A stretch of DNA of 64,000 nucleotides, taken from assembly GCF_039595935.1 (NCBI RefSeq), contig NZ_JBCNKR010000006.1, positions 2,700,001 through 2,764,000 of the forward strand, given 5' to 3'. A program made the position numbers and the translations under genes. Within the stretch, counting starts at the first letter, position 1, and each line of letters starts with the position of its first letter. The DNA comes from Flavobacterium sp. (GTDB lineage Bacteria > Bacteroidota > Bacteroidia > Flavobacteriales > Flavobacteriaceae). Below the pieces are notes generated by a model, which saw nothing but the letters and a program-made list of their open reading frames with translations, was not told the DNA's origin and did no database searches. Of this stretch, positions 8,486 through 16,792 are shown in pieces.

Positions 8486-8577
8486 AACCGCAAAGTTCGC
8501 AAAGAGAAAATCGCAAAGCACGCAAAAGTAATTTTACTTTGCGAACCTGGCGTAAACCTTTGCGAACTTTGCGGTTT
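8486..8577. repeat. Inverted repeat of the cgcaaag family, likely bidirectional terminator
   Basis: 19-base perfect arms (aaccgcaaagttcgcaaag at 8486-8504 and its complement at 8558-8576) enclose further cgcaaag copies. It lies between two convergent genes, so it may stop transcription from both sides. The same family appears at 31855-31890 and inside two coding ends (30467-30510 and near 36935-36960). Confidence 0.7.
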
Positions 8578-8585
8578 AAACAAAA

Positions 8586-9086
8586 TTACAATTTCAAATT
8601 GCCTTCAATACCATCATCCATAACTTTTCCGGTTACAAAGGCTGCAGTCATTTTTGCAATTGCTACCATTTTACCGTGTTTATTGTTCCAGTAATATCCA
8701 TCTTCAGGAGTTACAGTAATAACGCTGAGGTTCGGGTCATCTTCGCCGCCCGGCATCCAAACTTTTACAATCGGGTCGTAAAGTTCTTTGATTGTTTCTC
8801 TGTCGTACGAAATAGTGGCCGTTCCGTGAAGGGTAAGGAATTTATCGTGAGGTTCAGAAAAGAATAATTCAACTTGCGGATTTAGAGTAATTTCCGCATT
8901 CTGACTACTGTTGCGGTCAGACAAAAACCAAAGGCGTCCTAAATCGTCTACTTTTTGAACCGACATTGGTCTTGATTGCAGTCTGTCGCTGTTGTAAGTG
9001 CAAAACATGCATGTTTTTATATTTTCTGCTAATTCTTTGATTTTATCGGCAGCTAAATTCTCTGTAAGGTCTTTATGATCTCCCAT
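8586..9086 (-). CDS. General stress protein 26-like flavin-binding protein
   Basis: A 166-residue split-barrel protein of the pyridoxamine-phosphate-oxidase-like superfamily. Features include MFCTYNSDRLQSRPMSVQKV and LWFLSDRNSSQNAEI, with FFSEPHDKFLTLHGTATISY following; these are typical of GSP26/YdaG-type proteins. Such proteins bind FMN or related cofactors and are induced by stress. It has no obvious operon partner: the upstream gap to 9305 separates it from a divergent response regulator. Confidence 0.88.
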   Translation of the reverse strand: MGDHKDLTENLAADKIKELAENIKTCMFCTYNSDRLQSRPMSVQKVDDLGRLWFLSDRNSSQNAEITLNPQVELFFSEPHDKFLTLHGTATISYDRETIKELYDPIVKVWMPGGEDDPNLSVITVTPEDGYYWNNKHGKMVAIAKMTAAFVTGKVMDDGIEGNLKL

Positions 9087-9270
9087 GGTGCTATATTTTT
9101 AATGTTAATGTTTTGATTTAAAGCGATTAAGATAAGAATCGCTATATAGCAAAATTGAGATTTTTGTAATAGAATGACTTACAGAATTATATTTTTAAAT
9201 TATTATATTTCAATTAAGGAGTTTTGTATGTATTTTTTAAGTAATTTATTATTAATTACTTAAAATATAC

Positions 9271-9278
9271 TATCTTTG
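9271..9278 (+). promoter_or_regulatory. Candidate -7 box (TATCTTTG)
   Basis: An exact match to the Bacteroidetes -7 consensus TAnnTTTG lies 26 bases before the response-regulator ATG. No good TTTG -33 box is seen at the usual distance, so this is a partial promoter call. Confidence 0.45.
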
Positions 9279-9304
9279 GAGAAACAAGACTCACTTAATT
9301 TTAT

Positions 9305-9736
9305 ATGAAAAAATGGACGATCTTCTACACAGATGATGACGAAGACGATTTGAGCATATTTACAGATGCTGTAGATTCATTGTCAAAAGATATTACACTG
9401 CAGACCTATTCGGGGGGAGAAAAGCTTTTAAATGCTATTTACAATCCGCCTCCTACACCTAATGTAATCTTTTTGGATTTGAATATGCCGGGTAAAAACG
9501 GGTTTGATGTTTTAACCGAACTCAAAGGTTCAAAGGGAAACAGTGATATTCCTGTGATTATTTTTTCAACTTCAAACGAACCCAGTATTATTGAAAAATG
9601 TCTTGCTTTAGGGGCTAATTATTTTATTACTAAGCCTGTATTGATGAAGGACATTATCAAATCAATAGAACATTCTCTTACTATAAACTGGAAAGAGTTT
9701 GTGCCAGACAGAAAGACTTTTGTTTATAAATTATAA
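9305..9736 (+). CDS. Single-domain response regulator (REC)
   Basis: A 143-residue lone receiver domain. It has the acidic pocket TDDDEDD at residues 9-15, the phospho-acceptor Asp58 in VIFLDLNMPG, the Thr/Ser switch in IIFSTSN and the conserved Lys in ITKP. No output domain is present. Regulators of this Rcp1-like type usually pass phosphate onward or bind a kinase. Its convergent neighbour is the large PAS kinase, a plausible partner. Confidence 0.92.
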   Translation: MKKWTIFYTDDDEDDLSIFTDAVDSLSKDITLQTYSGGEKLLNAIYNPPPTPNVIFLDLNMPGKNGFDVLTELKGSKGNSDIPVIIFSTSNEPSIIEKCLALGANYFITKPVLMKDIIKSIEHSLTINWKEFVPDRKTFVYKL

Positions 9737-9755
9737 CACATCATTTCGACAAAAA

Positions 9756-9798
9756 AAAAGAAAACCAGATTTATTCAAAATAAGTCTGGTTTTCTTTT
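9756..9798. terminator. Bidirectional terminator between regulator and kinase genes
   Basis: A 14-bp perfect stem (arms 9756-9769 and 9785-9798) made of aaaagaaaaccaga and its complement. Its right arm reaches the last two bases of the kinase stop codon. Confidence 0.8.
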
Positions 9799-12700
9799 AT
9801 AATTCAGGCACGAAAACTTTAAAAGTAGCTCCCTGGCCTTTTTCGCTGTGTGCTTTTATAATTCCTTTGTGGTTTTCGACAATCTTTTTTACGATTGCCA
9901 GTCCAATTCCGGTTCCGGAGTATTCACTTTCAGTATTTAATCTCTGAAATACCTCAAAAATGCGTTCTTTATAATCATCATCAAAACCAATTCCGTTGTC
10001 TGAAATTCTCAGGCAGAAATAAATCTTATCAGGAAAATCAACTTTAAAATTCAGTTTATTTCCAATAATTCTGTGGGCTTTGATTTGTATTTGCGGCGGC
10101 ACATCTTTGCGGGAAAATTTTAAGGCATTTCCAATCAAATTATGCAGTAACTGTCTGAACTGAAACGGCATTACAGTTCCTTCTCCTAAGGGATGAAGGT
10201 CAATCACGGCATTTTTTTCTTCAATTCGGTCAGAAAAATCCATGATTACCTCTTCTACAATTTCATCTAAATTCGTTTTAACAAAAATTCTTTCGGCAGA
10301 ATTTGTTCTCGAATAGGTGAGAAGATCTTGTATAAGCGTTTGCATTCTTTTGGCTGAGAACTCAATTCGCTCTAAATAAGTTTTGGCTTTTGCCGAAATA
10401 CTTTCATCATCTAACTCGCCCAAACGACTTGAAAAAGTCTGAATTTTACGAAGCGGTTCTTGTAAATCATGACTCGAAATATAGGCAAAAGACTGAAGTT
10501 CTATGTTCATGTTGATCAGATCCCGATTCTTTAATTCCAGTTCCTCAGTTCGGTCATGAACTTGTTTTTCGAGTAAGTCTGTAAAATCTCTTTGGTTCTG
10601 AATATCAGAGCTTGTACCTACCCACATTTGAATTTTTCCTTCAATATCTTTTTGAGGAGTCGCACGGCTGAATTGCCAGCGGTATTTTCCGTCATGATGC
10701 CTGAAACGGTGTTCAAATAAAAACTCATTTCCGGTTTTTATGGCTTCCATCCAGCGATTAATATTTTCTTCGCGATCATCAGGATGAATAACCTGAAGCC
10801 ATCCGTTTGTTTCTACATCATCTTTGGTAAGTCCGGTAAAATCATACAATGACTGATTAAAGTAATTCAAATTACCAATCGCATCACTTGTCCAGACAAA
10901 TTGCGGCATAGAATCGGCAAGGAGCCTGAATTTCTGTTCGCTTTTCATTAAAACTTCCTGATTGCTTTTTTCATCCGTAACATCCATTACAGTTCCCAGC
11001 ATTTTTATCGGATTTTTTAATTCATCAAAAAATATTTTGCCATGTACCCGTATCCAGGATGTTGTATTATCAGGTTTAAGAACACGGGCTTCGTATTTGT
11101 AAATATTGGTTTTTAAAGCCGTTTGATAAGCTTTATCGATAGCAGGAAGATCTTCGGTATAAATTCGTTCTAAAACTTGCGGACGTGAAATTTTTACATT
11201 TTCAGGAAGTCCAAAAAGCTTCGGTAGATTATCAGAATAGATTAATTCCTGAGTCTGAACATTCAAATCCCAGGTTACAATTTCTGCAATTTCAGAGGCT
11301 AAACGAGCTCTTTCTTCAGCTTCCTCTACTTTTTTCCGGGCTTCAACCTTTTCTGTAACATCGTTAACGGTAATCATTACAGATGAAATTTCACCTGTTT
11401 TTTCATGCAGAGGCGTATATTGATAATCAAGATAAAACTTCTGCAGTTTTCCTTTTATGTTGATAAAGGCAATAGATTCGTTTTCCCGTATTATTTTGCC
11501 TTCGATCAGCACTTTACCTAATAACTCAGGATATTTTTGATTTAAAAGCTCCGGAAATACCTCAAAAGCTGGTTTGCCAATTGTTTCGTTTGGATTTTTC
11601 TGCCAAATTTCATTAAGCATGGCTGTATTGGCCAATTCGATAATATAATCTTTGCCCTTAAAAATAGTCATGGCAATTGGCGACTGCATAACGAGACTTC
11701 TGAATGCATTTTCACTTTCAGACAAATAATGTTTTGCTTTTACAGATTCTGTCACTTCATACCCCACAACAATTACACCTGAAACCTCATTGTTTTCTTC
11801 TCTTAAAGGATGAAAAACCAAATTAAAATAGCAGTCTTCTTTTCTGCCATAACGGTTTAATGTCACCCGAAGCTCATTTGAAGAAAAAGGAATTCCATTT
11901 TCATAAACCTGAGAAAGCAACGGCTGAACGGTTTCTTTACTTTCGGGTATAGATTCAAAAACCGATTTGTTAAGGGTTTCTTCTTCGGTTTTGTCTATAA
12001 TTTGCAAGTAAGTTTCATTAACCATTTCAACGACCAGATCAGCGCCTTTTAAAACTGCAATGCCAAGGGGTACCTGCCGTATAATATTTTTAAAACTTTT
12101 TTCGCTTTCATGCAGTATGTTTCTTGCCGTAACCTGAAGCGTAACATCGTTTGCAATGGCCAAAATTCCGGATATCGTTCCATCAGGTTCTTTTAGAGCT
12201 TCATAAACGACATTAATAAAAGTATCCACGATTTTACCATTTCTGGTAAGTTTTACCGGAAGTTCATTTGCTGTAAATCGCTGTCCAGTCGTATAAACAT
12301 TTAAAAGAATATCTTCTAAACCTTGTCCGGCCGCTTCAGGAATTGAGGTAAAAATAGGAATATTCAACACATCCAGTTCTTTACGTTCCCAAAGTTCACA
12401 CATGGGTTCATTGGCAATTTCAACCACAAAATCTTTTCCTCTAAAAATGCTCATGGCGACGGGTGCCTGCAAAATATTATCCCGGTAGCGTTTGTTACTT
12501 TCTTCCAGATTTTTTCGAATATTTACTTTATCGGTCGTTTCGTTGCAAATTACGAGAACTCCGGCAATGTGTCCGTCATCATTTATTACGGGACTATAGC
12601 TGAAAGTCCAGTAAACATCTTCCATTTTTCCGTTTCTGTAAATCGGCAGCAGTAAATCTTCATGCCAGGTAGATTCGCCTTTTGTTAAAACCTGATCGAT

Positions 12701-13003
12701 AAGCGGACTTATAAATCCCCAGATTTCCGACCAGTATTCAGCACCTTTTTGTCCTAGTATATCAGGATGTTTTCCGTCGTTTCCTAAACTCGGACGATAA
12801 GCATCGTTGTAAAAACAAATATGTTCAGGTCCCCAAAATAAAAACATTGGGAATTTTGAGTTTAAAAGAATTCCAAGCGTAGTACGAAGACTCTGCGGCC
12901 ATGTTTCGACAGCACCTACAGGAGTTTTGCTCCAATCTTTGGTGCGCGTCAGCAGTCCCATTTCACCGCCATTAGCCAGGAAATCATAATGTGTATTGTT
13001 CAT
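9797..13003 (-). CDS. Multi-PAS sensor histidine kinase
   Basis: A 1068-residue protein without membrane helices, so probably cytoplasmic. About six consecutive PAS domains fill residues 15-815; each ends with a VxDVT-like PAC strand (for example VMITVNDVTEK and GTVMDVTDEK). Then come HisKA, with phospho-acceptor His845 in ISSHDLQEPLRKIQ, and a HATPase domain (N box LLHNLIGNALKFSRK, G1 ISDNGIGFDDDY, G2 GTGIGLAIVKK). The end has no receiver domain, so it needs a separate regulator, perhaps the adjacent lone REC protein. The bacteriophytochrome-like HisKA subtype (SSHDLQEP) matches the kinase at 16793. Signals are unknown. Confidence 0.92.
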   Translation of the reverse strand: MNNTHYDFLANGGEMGLLTRTKDWSKTPVGAVETWPQSLRTTLGILLNSKFPMFLFWGPEHICFYNDAYRPSLGNDGKHPDILGQKGAEYWSEIWGFISPLIDQVLTKGESTWHEDLLLPIYRNGKMEDVYWTFSYSPVINDDGHIAGVLVICNETTDKVNIRKNLEESNKRYRDNILQAPVAMSIFRGKDFVVEIANEPMCELWERKELDVLNIPIFTSIPEAAGQGLEDILLNVYTTGQRFTANELPVKLTRNGKIVDTFINVVYEALKEPDGTISGILAIANDVTLQVTARNILHESEKSFKNIIRQVPLGIAVLKGADLVVEMVNETYLQIIDKTEEETLNKSVFESIPESKETVQPLLSQVYENGIPFSSNELRVTLNRYGRKEDCYFNLVFHPLREENNEVSGVIVVGYEVTESVKAKHYLSESENAFRSLVMQSPIAMTIFKGKDYIIELANTAMLNEIWQKNPNETIGKPAFEVFPELLNQKYPELLGKVLIEGKIIRENESIAFINIKGKLQKFYLDYQYTPLHEKTGEISSVMITVNDVTEKVEARKKVEEAEERARLASEIAEIVTWDLNVQTQELIYSDNLPKLFGLPENVKISRPQVLERIYTEDLPAIDKAYQTALKTNIYKYEARVLKPDNTTSWIRVHGKIFFDELKNPIKMLGTVMDVTDEKSNQEVLMKSEQKFRLLADSMPQFVWTSDAIGNLNYFNQSLYDFTGLTKDDVETNGWLQVIHPDDREENINRWMEAIKTGNEFLFEHRFRHHDGKYRWQFSRATPQKDIEGKIQMWVGTSSDIQNQRDFTDLLEKQVHDRTEELELKNRDLINMNIELQSFAYISSHDLQEPLRKIQTFSSRLGELDDESISAKAKTYLERIEFSAKRMQTLIQDLLTYSRTNSAERIFVKTNLDEIVEEVIMDFSDRIEEKNAVIDLHPLGEGTVMPFQFRQLLHNLIGNALKFSRKDVPPQIQIKAHRIIGNKLNFKVDFPDKIYFCLRISDNGIGFDDDYKERIFEVFQRLNTESEYSGTGIGLAIVKKIVENHKGIIKAHSEKGQGATFKVFVPEL

Positions 13004-13219
13004 TAAAATTTGATTTTTTCTAATTTAAAACAAGAAATTCTATTTAAAGAATATTGTTTTTTATAGCTATTTCAGATTCAGAATTAAAATTATAAAAATA
13101 AATTTTGATTTGTTTTTTCATTTTTTGAATGAGCTAATATTAAAATCATTAGAGTTAATTTTCATTGATTTTAATGGTGAAATTTGAATTAACAAAGATT
13201 ACCAGAGAATCTTAAAAGA

Positions 13220-13567
13220 ATGAAAATCATGAAAAAGGAACAAAAACACGAAACCGACTATATAAAAAAATATCAGGATGAAGGCTATACAAAAAATTAC
13301 TTATTTGAGGATGGCTGTCTTATTGATGCTGAGACCAAATATAAGTACAAACCCGATGAAATATTTATTGTAGCCCATCATCGTTATGAAGGAATGAGCG
13401 ATCCGGATGATATGTCCATATTGTATGTAATAGAAACCACAGATCAGCAAAAAGGAACACATTTGCTTGGATACGGTCCAACAGCAGATCTTGACGAAGC
13501 TGAATTTTTTAAAGATATTCCTAAAAAGAATTATTCAAAAAACGCTGACATAAACGAACTTACCTAA
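13220..13567 (+). CDS. Small conserved soluble protein, unknown
   Basis: A 115-residue charged protein containing YTKNYLFEDGCLIDAETKYK and FIVAHHRYEGMSDPDDMSIL. Similar small Bacteroidetes proteins are sometimes labelled as phosphoribosyl-pyrophosphate-synthetase related, but no PRPP motif is visible here, so I do not use that name. Two ATG codons at 13220 and 13229 could both serve as start. A terminator follows at 13604. Confidence 0.65.
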   Translation: MKIMKKEQKHETDYIKKYQDEGYTKNYLFEDGCLIDAETKYKYKPDEIFIVAHHRYEGMSDPDDMSILYVIETTDQQKGTHLLGYGPTADLDEAEFFKDIPKKNYSKNADINELT

Positions 13568-13603
13568 AATAAAATAGATAAGTATTTTTATTTTGCTGAG
13601 GAG

Positions 13604-13640
13604 CAGTTGTTCCGGATTTATCCGGAGCAGCTGTTTTTTC
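13604..13640 (+). terminator. Intrinsic terminator
   Basis: Imperfect stem cagttgttccgga (13604-13616) with tccggagcagctg (13621-13633), a 4-base loop ttta and a T tract. It ends the small gene at 13220-13567. Confidence 0.75.
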
Positions 13641-13647
13641 TTTTTAA

Positions 13648-13752
13648 GGTGCCAAGGTTCTGAGGTGCTAAGATGCTAAGTTTTTTTAATCTGTATGCAT
13701 ACACCTTAGAACCTTAGAACCTTAGTATCTAAGCATCTTAGAACCTTAGCAT
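13648..13752. repeat. Inverted cluster of ttctaag/cttagaa repeat units
   Basis: The left half reads aaggttctgaggtgctaag and the right half has several ccttagaa units in the opposite sense, so the block can fold back on itself. It fills most of the 334-base gap 13568-13901. The rest of that gap is AT-rich with no gene. Confidence 0.6.
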
Positions 13753-13901
13753 AAAAATTATGAAATTTCTGATTGAAATTGTATAAGAATTTGATTTGCA
13801 ATAAGTACGAAATTTGGAATATAGAAAATGAAGAAAACCAAAAGCGGTTTTTGTACGTAAATACGTATATTAAATAACCGTTTTTTAAAAACTCAGCCAA
13901 A

Positions 13902-14696
13902 ATGAAAAAACTTTACCTAAATACCGGAGGATTTGATGCCGTTTTTAATGATTTAAAAGAAAGTTTCAATGGAGAACTTACTGCTAACAATAATGAATAT
14001 AATTTAGAAATACAATCAAAATGGACAAAAGGTTCTATTAAAGGAACCCGATTTGATGATAAAGTTCTGTTTATGCATTTTGATCTTGAATTTCATCAGG
14101 AAGTAAGCCTGAGTATTGAATCTTTTAAAACCGCGCCTGTCTTTTTTGTTTACTGCGAAAACGGAAACGTGATGCACAGTTTTGGTGCCAATGGAGAGAA
14201 GAAAGTATTAAGCAAAAAACAATCGGCTGTTTTAAGCAATTCTTCGGTTATAAATAGTGTTTTGTATTTTGAGAGTCATAAACGTATTCAGTTTACACTT
14301 TTAGGAATGCCTACACTAGATAATAAAAACACAGAGTTGGTTTCGCAGGTAAAAAATCACTTTACAAACGATTCCGGAAATTATATTTATGTGGGAAAAG
14401 AGAATTCAAAAATCTCAGAAAAAATACACGAATTCAAAACAATGCCTCAAAAAGGGCTTGTAGGAACGCTTCTTAAAAAGAGCATCTTGAAGAATATTGT
14501 AGAAATGGAGGTAGAGCAGCACTCTTTTAATTATCTCAAAACATTTGATCCTGTTGTAAATATTGCCAAAAAACAGATCGACGAGATTAAACGAATTTCG
14601 CACATGAATTTTTCTGAATTACTTGCCGCTGCAAGACATTTTAGAACTAAATATCATTTTTCGTTGAAACCTTACAACCAAAAATTAGCTAGCTGA
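13902..14696 (+). CDS. AraC-type sensor protein without the DNA-binding domain
   Basis: A 264-residue protein. Residues about 35-160 resemble the N-terminal domain of Bacteroidetes AraC regulators (KGSIKGTRFDDKVLFMHFDL, VSLSIESFKTAPVFFVYCEN, VMHSFGANGEK). Residues 185-225 match the linker helices (QKGLVGTLLKKSILKNIVEM). Where two helix-turn-helix motifs should begin, only about 35 further residues follow before a true stop and a terminator. It is thus a natural truncation or a family variant. It could act as an inhibitor or ligand sensor. The family call is from memory of the pattern. Confidence 0.5.
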   Translation: MKKLYLNTGGFDAVFNDLKESFNGELTANNNEYNLEIQSKWTKGSIKGTRFDDKVLFMHFDLEFHQEVSLSIESFKTAPVFFVYCENGNVMHSFGANGEKKVLSKKQSAVLSNSSVINSVLYFESHKRIQFTLLGMPTLDNKNTELVSQVKNHFTNDSGNYIYVGKENSKISEKIHEFKTMPQKGLVGTLLKKSILKNIVEMEVEQHSFNYLKTFDPVVNIAKKQIDEIKRISHMNFSELLAAARHFRTKYHFSLKPYNQKLAS

Positions 14697-14724
14697 CAAG
14701 CATTATATATTAACTACTATTACG

Positions 14725-14760
14725 AAAAAAACAGCTTTTACTTTGAGAAGCTGTTTTTTT
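14725..14760 (+). terminator. Intrinsic terminator after the AraC-like gene
   Basis: A 13-bp perfect stem (aaaaaaacagctt at 14725-14737 with its complement at 14748-14760) and a trailing T tract. Confidence 0.8.
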
Positions 14761-14765
14761 ATTTT

Positions 14766-14912
14766 GAGATAATGAGGTTCTAAGATTCTAAGGTTCTGAG
14801 ATTCTAAGTTTTTTTTGCCACAGATTCGAAAGATTAAAATGATTTTGAATTTACTGTGGATCTTTTATTTAAGATACTAAGGTTCTGAGATGCTGAGATT
14901 CTAAGTTTTTTA
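14766..14912. repeat. Two blocks of ttctaag units separated by a cagatt-type repeat
   Basis: Blocks at 14766-14811 and 14873-14912 carry phrases like aggttctgagattctaag. Between them lies gccacagattcgaaagatta ending near ctgtggat, a version of the cacagatt family also seen at 36801 and 55470-55510. Confidence 0.6.
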
Positions 14913-14945
14913 GCCACAGATTAAAAGATTAAAAAGATTAATAAA

Positions 14946-15072
14946 TTGCCTCCAGCTTTAGCTGGAGGTTTAAGAATGAAAGTTATCAAAGGCTTTAGCC
15001 AAAATAGTAAAGTTTGGCTAAAGCCTTTTGTATTTGTATTATATTTTTTCATCCAGCTAAAGCTGGACGCAA
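14946..15072. repeat. Composite palindromic element (cctccagctttagctggagg type), copy 1
   Basis: The outer ends ttgcctccagctttagctgga (21 bases, written here only as 14946-14966) and 15052-15072 are inverted copies with one mismatch. The left end is itself a hairpin, cctccagc/gctggagg. An inner hairpin pairs ggctttagccaaa near 14991 with tttggctaaagcc at 15013-15025. A second, diverged copy lies at 45151-45278. The layout suggests a small mobile palindromic element. Confidence 0.75.
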
Positions 15073-15105
15073 TTAAATAAAAACGAAATATATACAGAAA
15101 AAACT

Positions 15106-15182
15106 CAGAATCTTACAACCTTAATAAAAAACCACAGCAAAGAAAACTTAGCATCTTAGAAACTCAAAACCTTAGCATCTTA
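15106..15182. repeat. cttagcatctt repeat block
   Basis: The complementary orientation of the ttctaag family, with cttagcatcttagaaactc and ccttagcatctta. It directly abuts the stop codon of the SemiSWEET gene. With 14766-14912 and 14946-15072 it accounts for almost all of the 492-base gap 14697-15188; no gene is seen there. Confidence 0.6.
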
Positions 15183-15188
15183 AAAAAA

Positions 15189-15449
15189 TTACTCTTTCTC
15201 ATAAATAATAATAAAATAAATCATTATTGCATTGAGGCATAAAGAAACGCTGTTGGTAATTATAATGGGAAGATCCTCTTTTAGAATGCCATAAATAATC
15301 CACACAATGATTCCGAAGGTAAGGATTCCGAAAGTTTTAAGTGAAATGTCCTTTACTTTCTTCGTTTTCCAGACCTTCACAATCTGCGGAATGGTGGATA
15401 TAGTGATACATCCTCCGGCAAATAATCCTATGATGTCGATGAAGTTCAT
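15189..15449 (-). CDS. SemiSWEET-type small sugar transporter
   Basis: An 86-residue protein with three membrane helices. It shows the PQ-loop motif TISTIPQIVKVWKTKKVKDI followed by SLKTFGILTFGIIVWIIYG, the standard SemiSWEET pattern. The family works as homodimers that move sugars or related small solutes down gradients. The substrate cannot be read from sequence. Repeat DNA flanks the gene on both sides. Confidence 0.92.
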   Translation of the reverse strand: MNFIDIIGLFAGGCITISTIPQIVKVWKTKKVKDISLKTFGILTFGIIVWIIYGILKEDLPIIITNSVSLCLNAIMIYFIIIYEKE

Positions 15450-15454
15450 TTTTT

Positions 15455-15568
15455 TTAAGGTTCTAAGTTGCTGAGATGCTAAGGCTCTAAGATGCTAAGA
15501 TTTTTTTACTATACTTCCTCTAATTCCAAAAAAAACTTAGAGTCTTAGCATCTCAGAACCTTAGTCCC
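15455..15568. repeat. Inverted ttctaag repeat between SemiSWEET and SDR genes
   Basis: The left half carries aaggttctaagttgctgag and the right half ends agcatctcagaaccttag, so the two halves can pair imperfectly. It touches the SDR stop codon. Confidence 0.6.
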
Positions 15569-15569
15569 T

Positions 15570-16418
15570 CTAAAAACCAACTAATTCGCCGCCATTTATG
15601 TGAATAAACTGTCCGGTAATATAACTGCTGTCTTCGCAGGCCAGAAATACATAAGCTGGACCAACTTCAGATGGTTGTCCGGCTCTTTCCATCGGGTTAT
15701 CCTTTCCAAAATCTGAAAGTTTATCAAAGCTGGCAACGATCAAAGGTGTCCATATAGGTCCGGGCGCAACGCCGTTTACTCTGATTTTTCTTTTGGCAAG
15801 CATAGTCGATAATGATCTTGTAAAACTAACAATAGCGCCTTTTGTACTGGCATAATCTGCAAGATGTTCGCTTCCGCGGAAAGCCGTTACAGAAGTTGTA
15901 TTGATAATACTGTCGCCCTCATTTAAATGCGGAAGAGCCGCTTTTGTAATATAGAAATATGGATAAATATTAGTTTCGAAAGTCTTCTGCAGTTGTGATG
16001 CCGTAATTTTCTCCAGTTCACTTTGCGGAAATTGAATCGCCGCGTTATTTACCAGAACATTTAAAGTTTTAAAAGTTGTAATACATTTTTTGACCGCTTC
16101 TTTACAGAATTTCTCGTCTTTAAGATCGCCGCTTATAAGCAGACACTGCTGTCCTTCTTTTTCGATCATTTCCTTAGTTAACCTGGCATCTTTATCTTCT
16201 TTTAAATATACAATGGCAATATTGGCGCCTTCACGCGCAAAATGCACGGCAGCGCTTCTTCCAATTCCGCTGTCGCCGCCGGTTATAAAAGCTGTTTTAC
16301 CCAAAAGTTTACCGCTTCCGGTATAATTTTCTCTTATAATTTCCGGTTCAGGATTCATTTTATGTTCGTTTCCCGGAAGTTCTTGTTTCTGTTCCGGAAA
16401 AGTTTTAGGCTTTCTCAT
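15570..16418 (-). CDS. SDR family oxidoreductase (YhdF/GSP39-like)
   Basis: A 282-residue short-chain dehydrogenase. A polar N-terminal extension (residues 1-35, rich in Pro, Glu and Lys) precedes the Rossmann motif TGGDSGIG. NNAA, the catalytic Ser (NTTSVTAF), YxxxK (YASTKGAIV) and the PGPIWTPL cap follow. The extended N-terminus and the PERAGQP-like segment (MERAGQPSEVGPAYVFLA) match general stress protein 39/YhdF relatives. Substrate unknown. It fits the stress-type gene cluster. Confidence 0.92.
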   Translation of the reverse strand: MRKPKTFPEQKQELPGNEHKMNPEPEIIRENYTGSGKLLGKTAFITGGDSGIGRSAAVHFAREGANIAIVYLKEDKDARLTKEMIEKEGQQCLLISGDLKDEKFCKEAVKKCITTFKTLNVLVNNAAIQFPQSELEKITASQLQKTFETNIYPYFYITKAALPHLNEGDSIINTTSVTAFRGSEHLADYASTKGAIVSFTRSLSTMLAKRKIRVNGVAPGPIWTPLIVASFDKLSDFGKDNPMERAGQPSEVGPAYVFLACEDSSYITGQFIHINGGELVGF

Positions 16419-16792
16419 AACATATCGTTTTAAGTAAGGTTTTGATTTTAAAATTACATTTTCAAACCTGGAAAAAGAGACTGTAATAAATTTTAGTTTG
16501 CCTCAATAAAACAGAAAAGAAAGAAAAAAGCTATACGTTTTTTAAAAAACAGCTAAAATTTAATTTTTCCAACTGGCTGAGTTTCATAAATTCAATAAAA
16601 GCAGATAGCCGTACATGGGAATTATGTAACGATTTTAATTTTGAATACAATTACCATTGCAGCTGAATTATCTAAATTTGGGAGTTTGACCAACCCTTGT
16701 TTAAAACAGAATCAGATGTTTTAAACATAACTATCTTACAGACCAATGAACCAAACCATCTTAATTAATAACGCTTTATTCCCCATAACAGC
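16419..16792. other. 374-base leader region of the signalling operon
   Basis: AT-rich DNA between divergent genes. It holds a -7 box match, TAAATTTG, at 16673-16680, and a short ORF of 18 codons beginning at 16746 that overlaps the kinase start in another frame (see findings). Nothing else was recognised. Confidence 0.5.
16673..16680 (+). promoter_or_regulatory. Candidate -7 box (TAAATTTG)
   Basis: An exact TAnnTTTG match upstream of the signalling operon. The nearest TTTG (16640-16643) is about 29 bases away, which is too far for a standard -33 element, so the call is partial. Confidence 0.45.
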
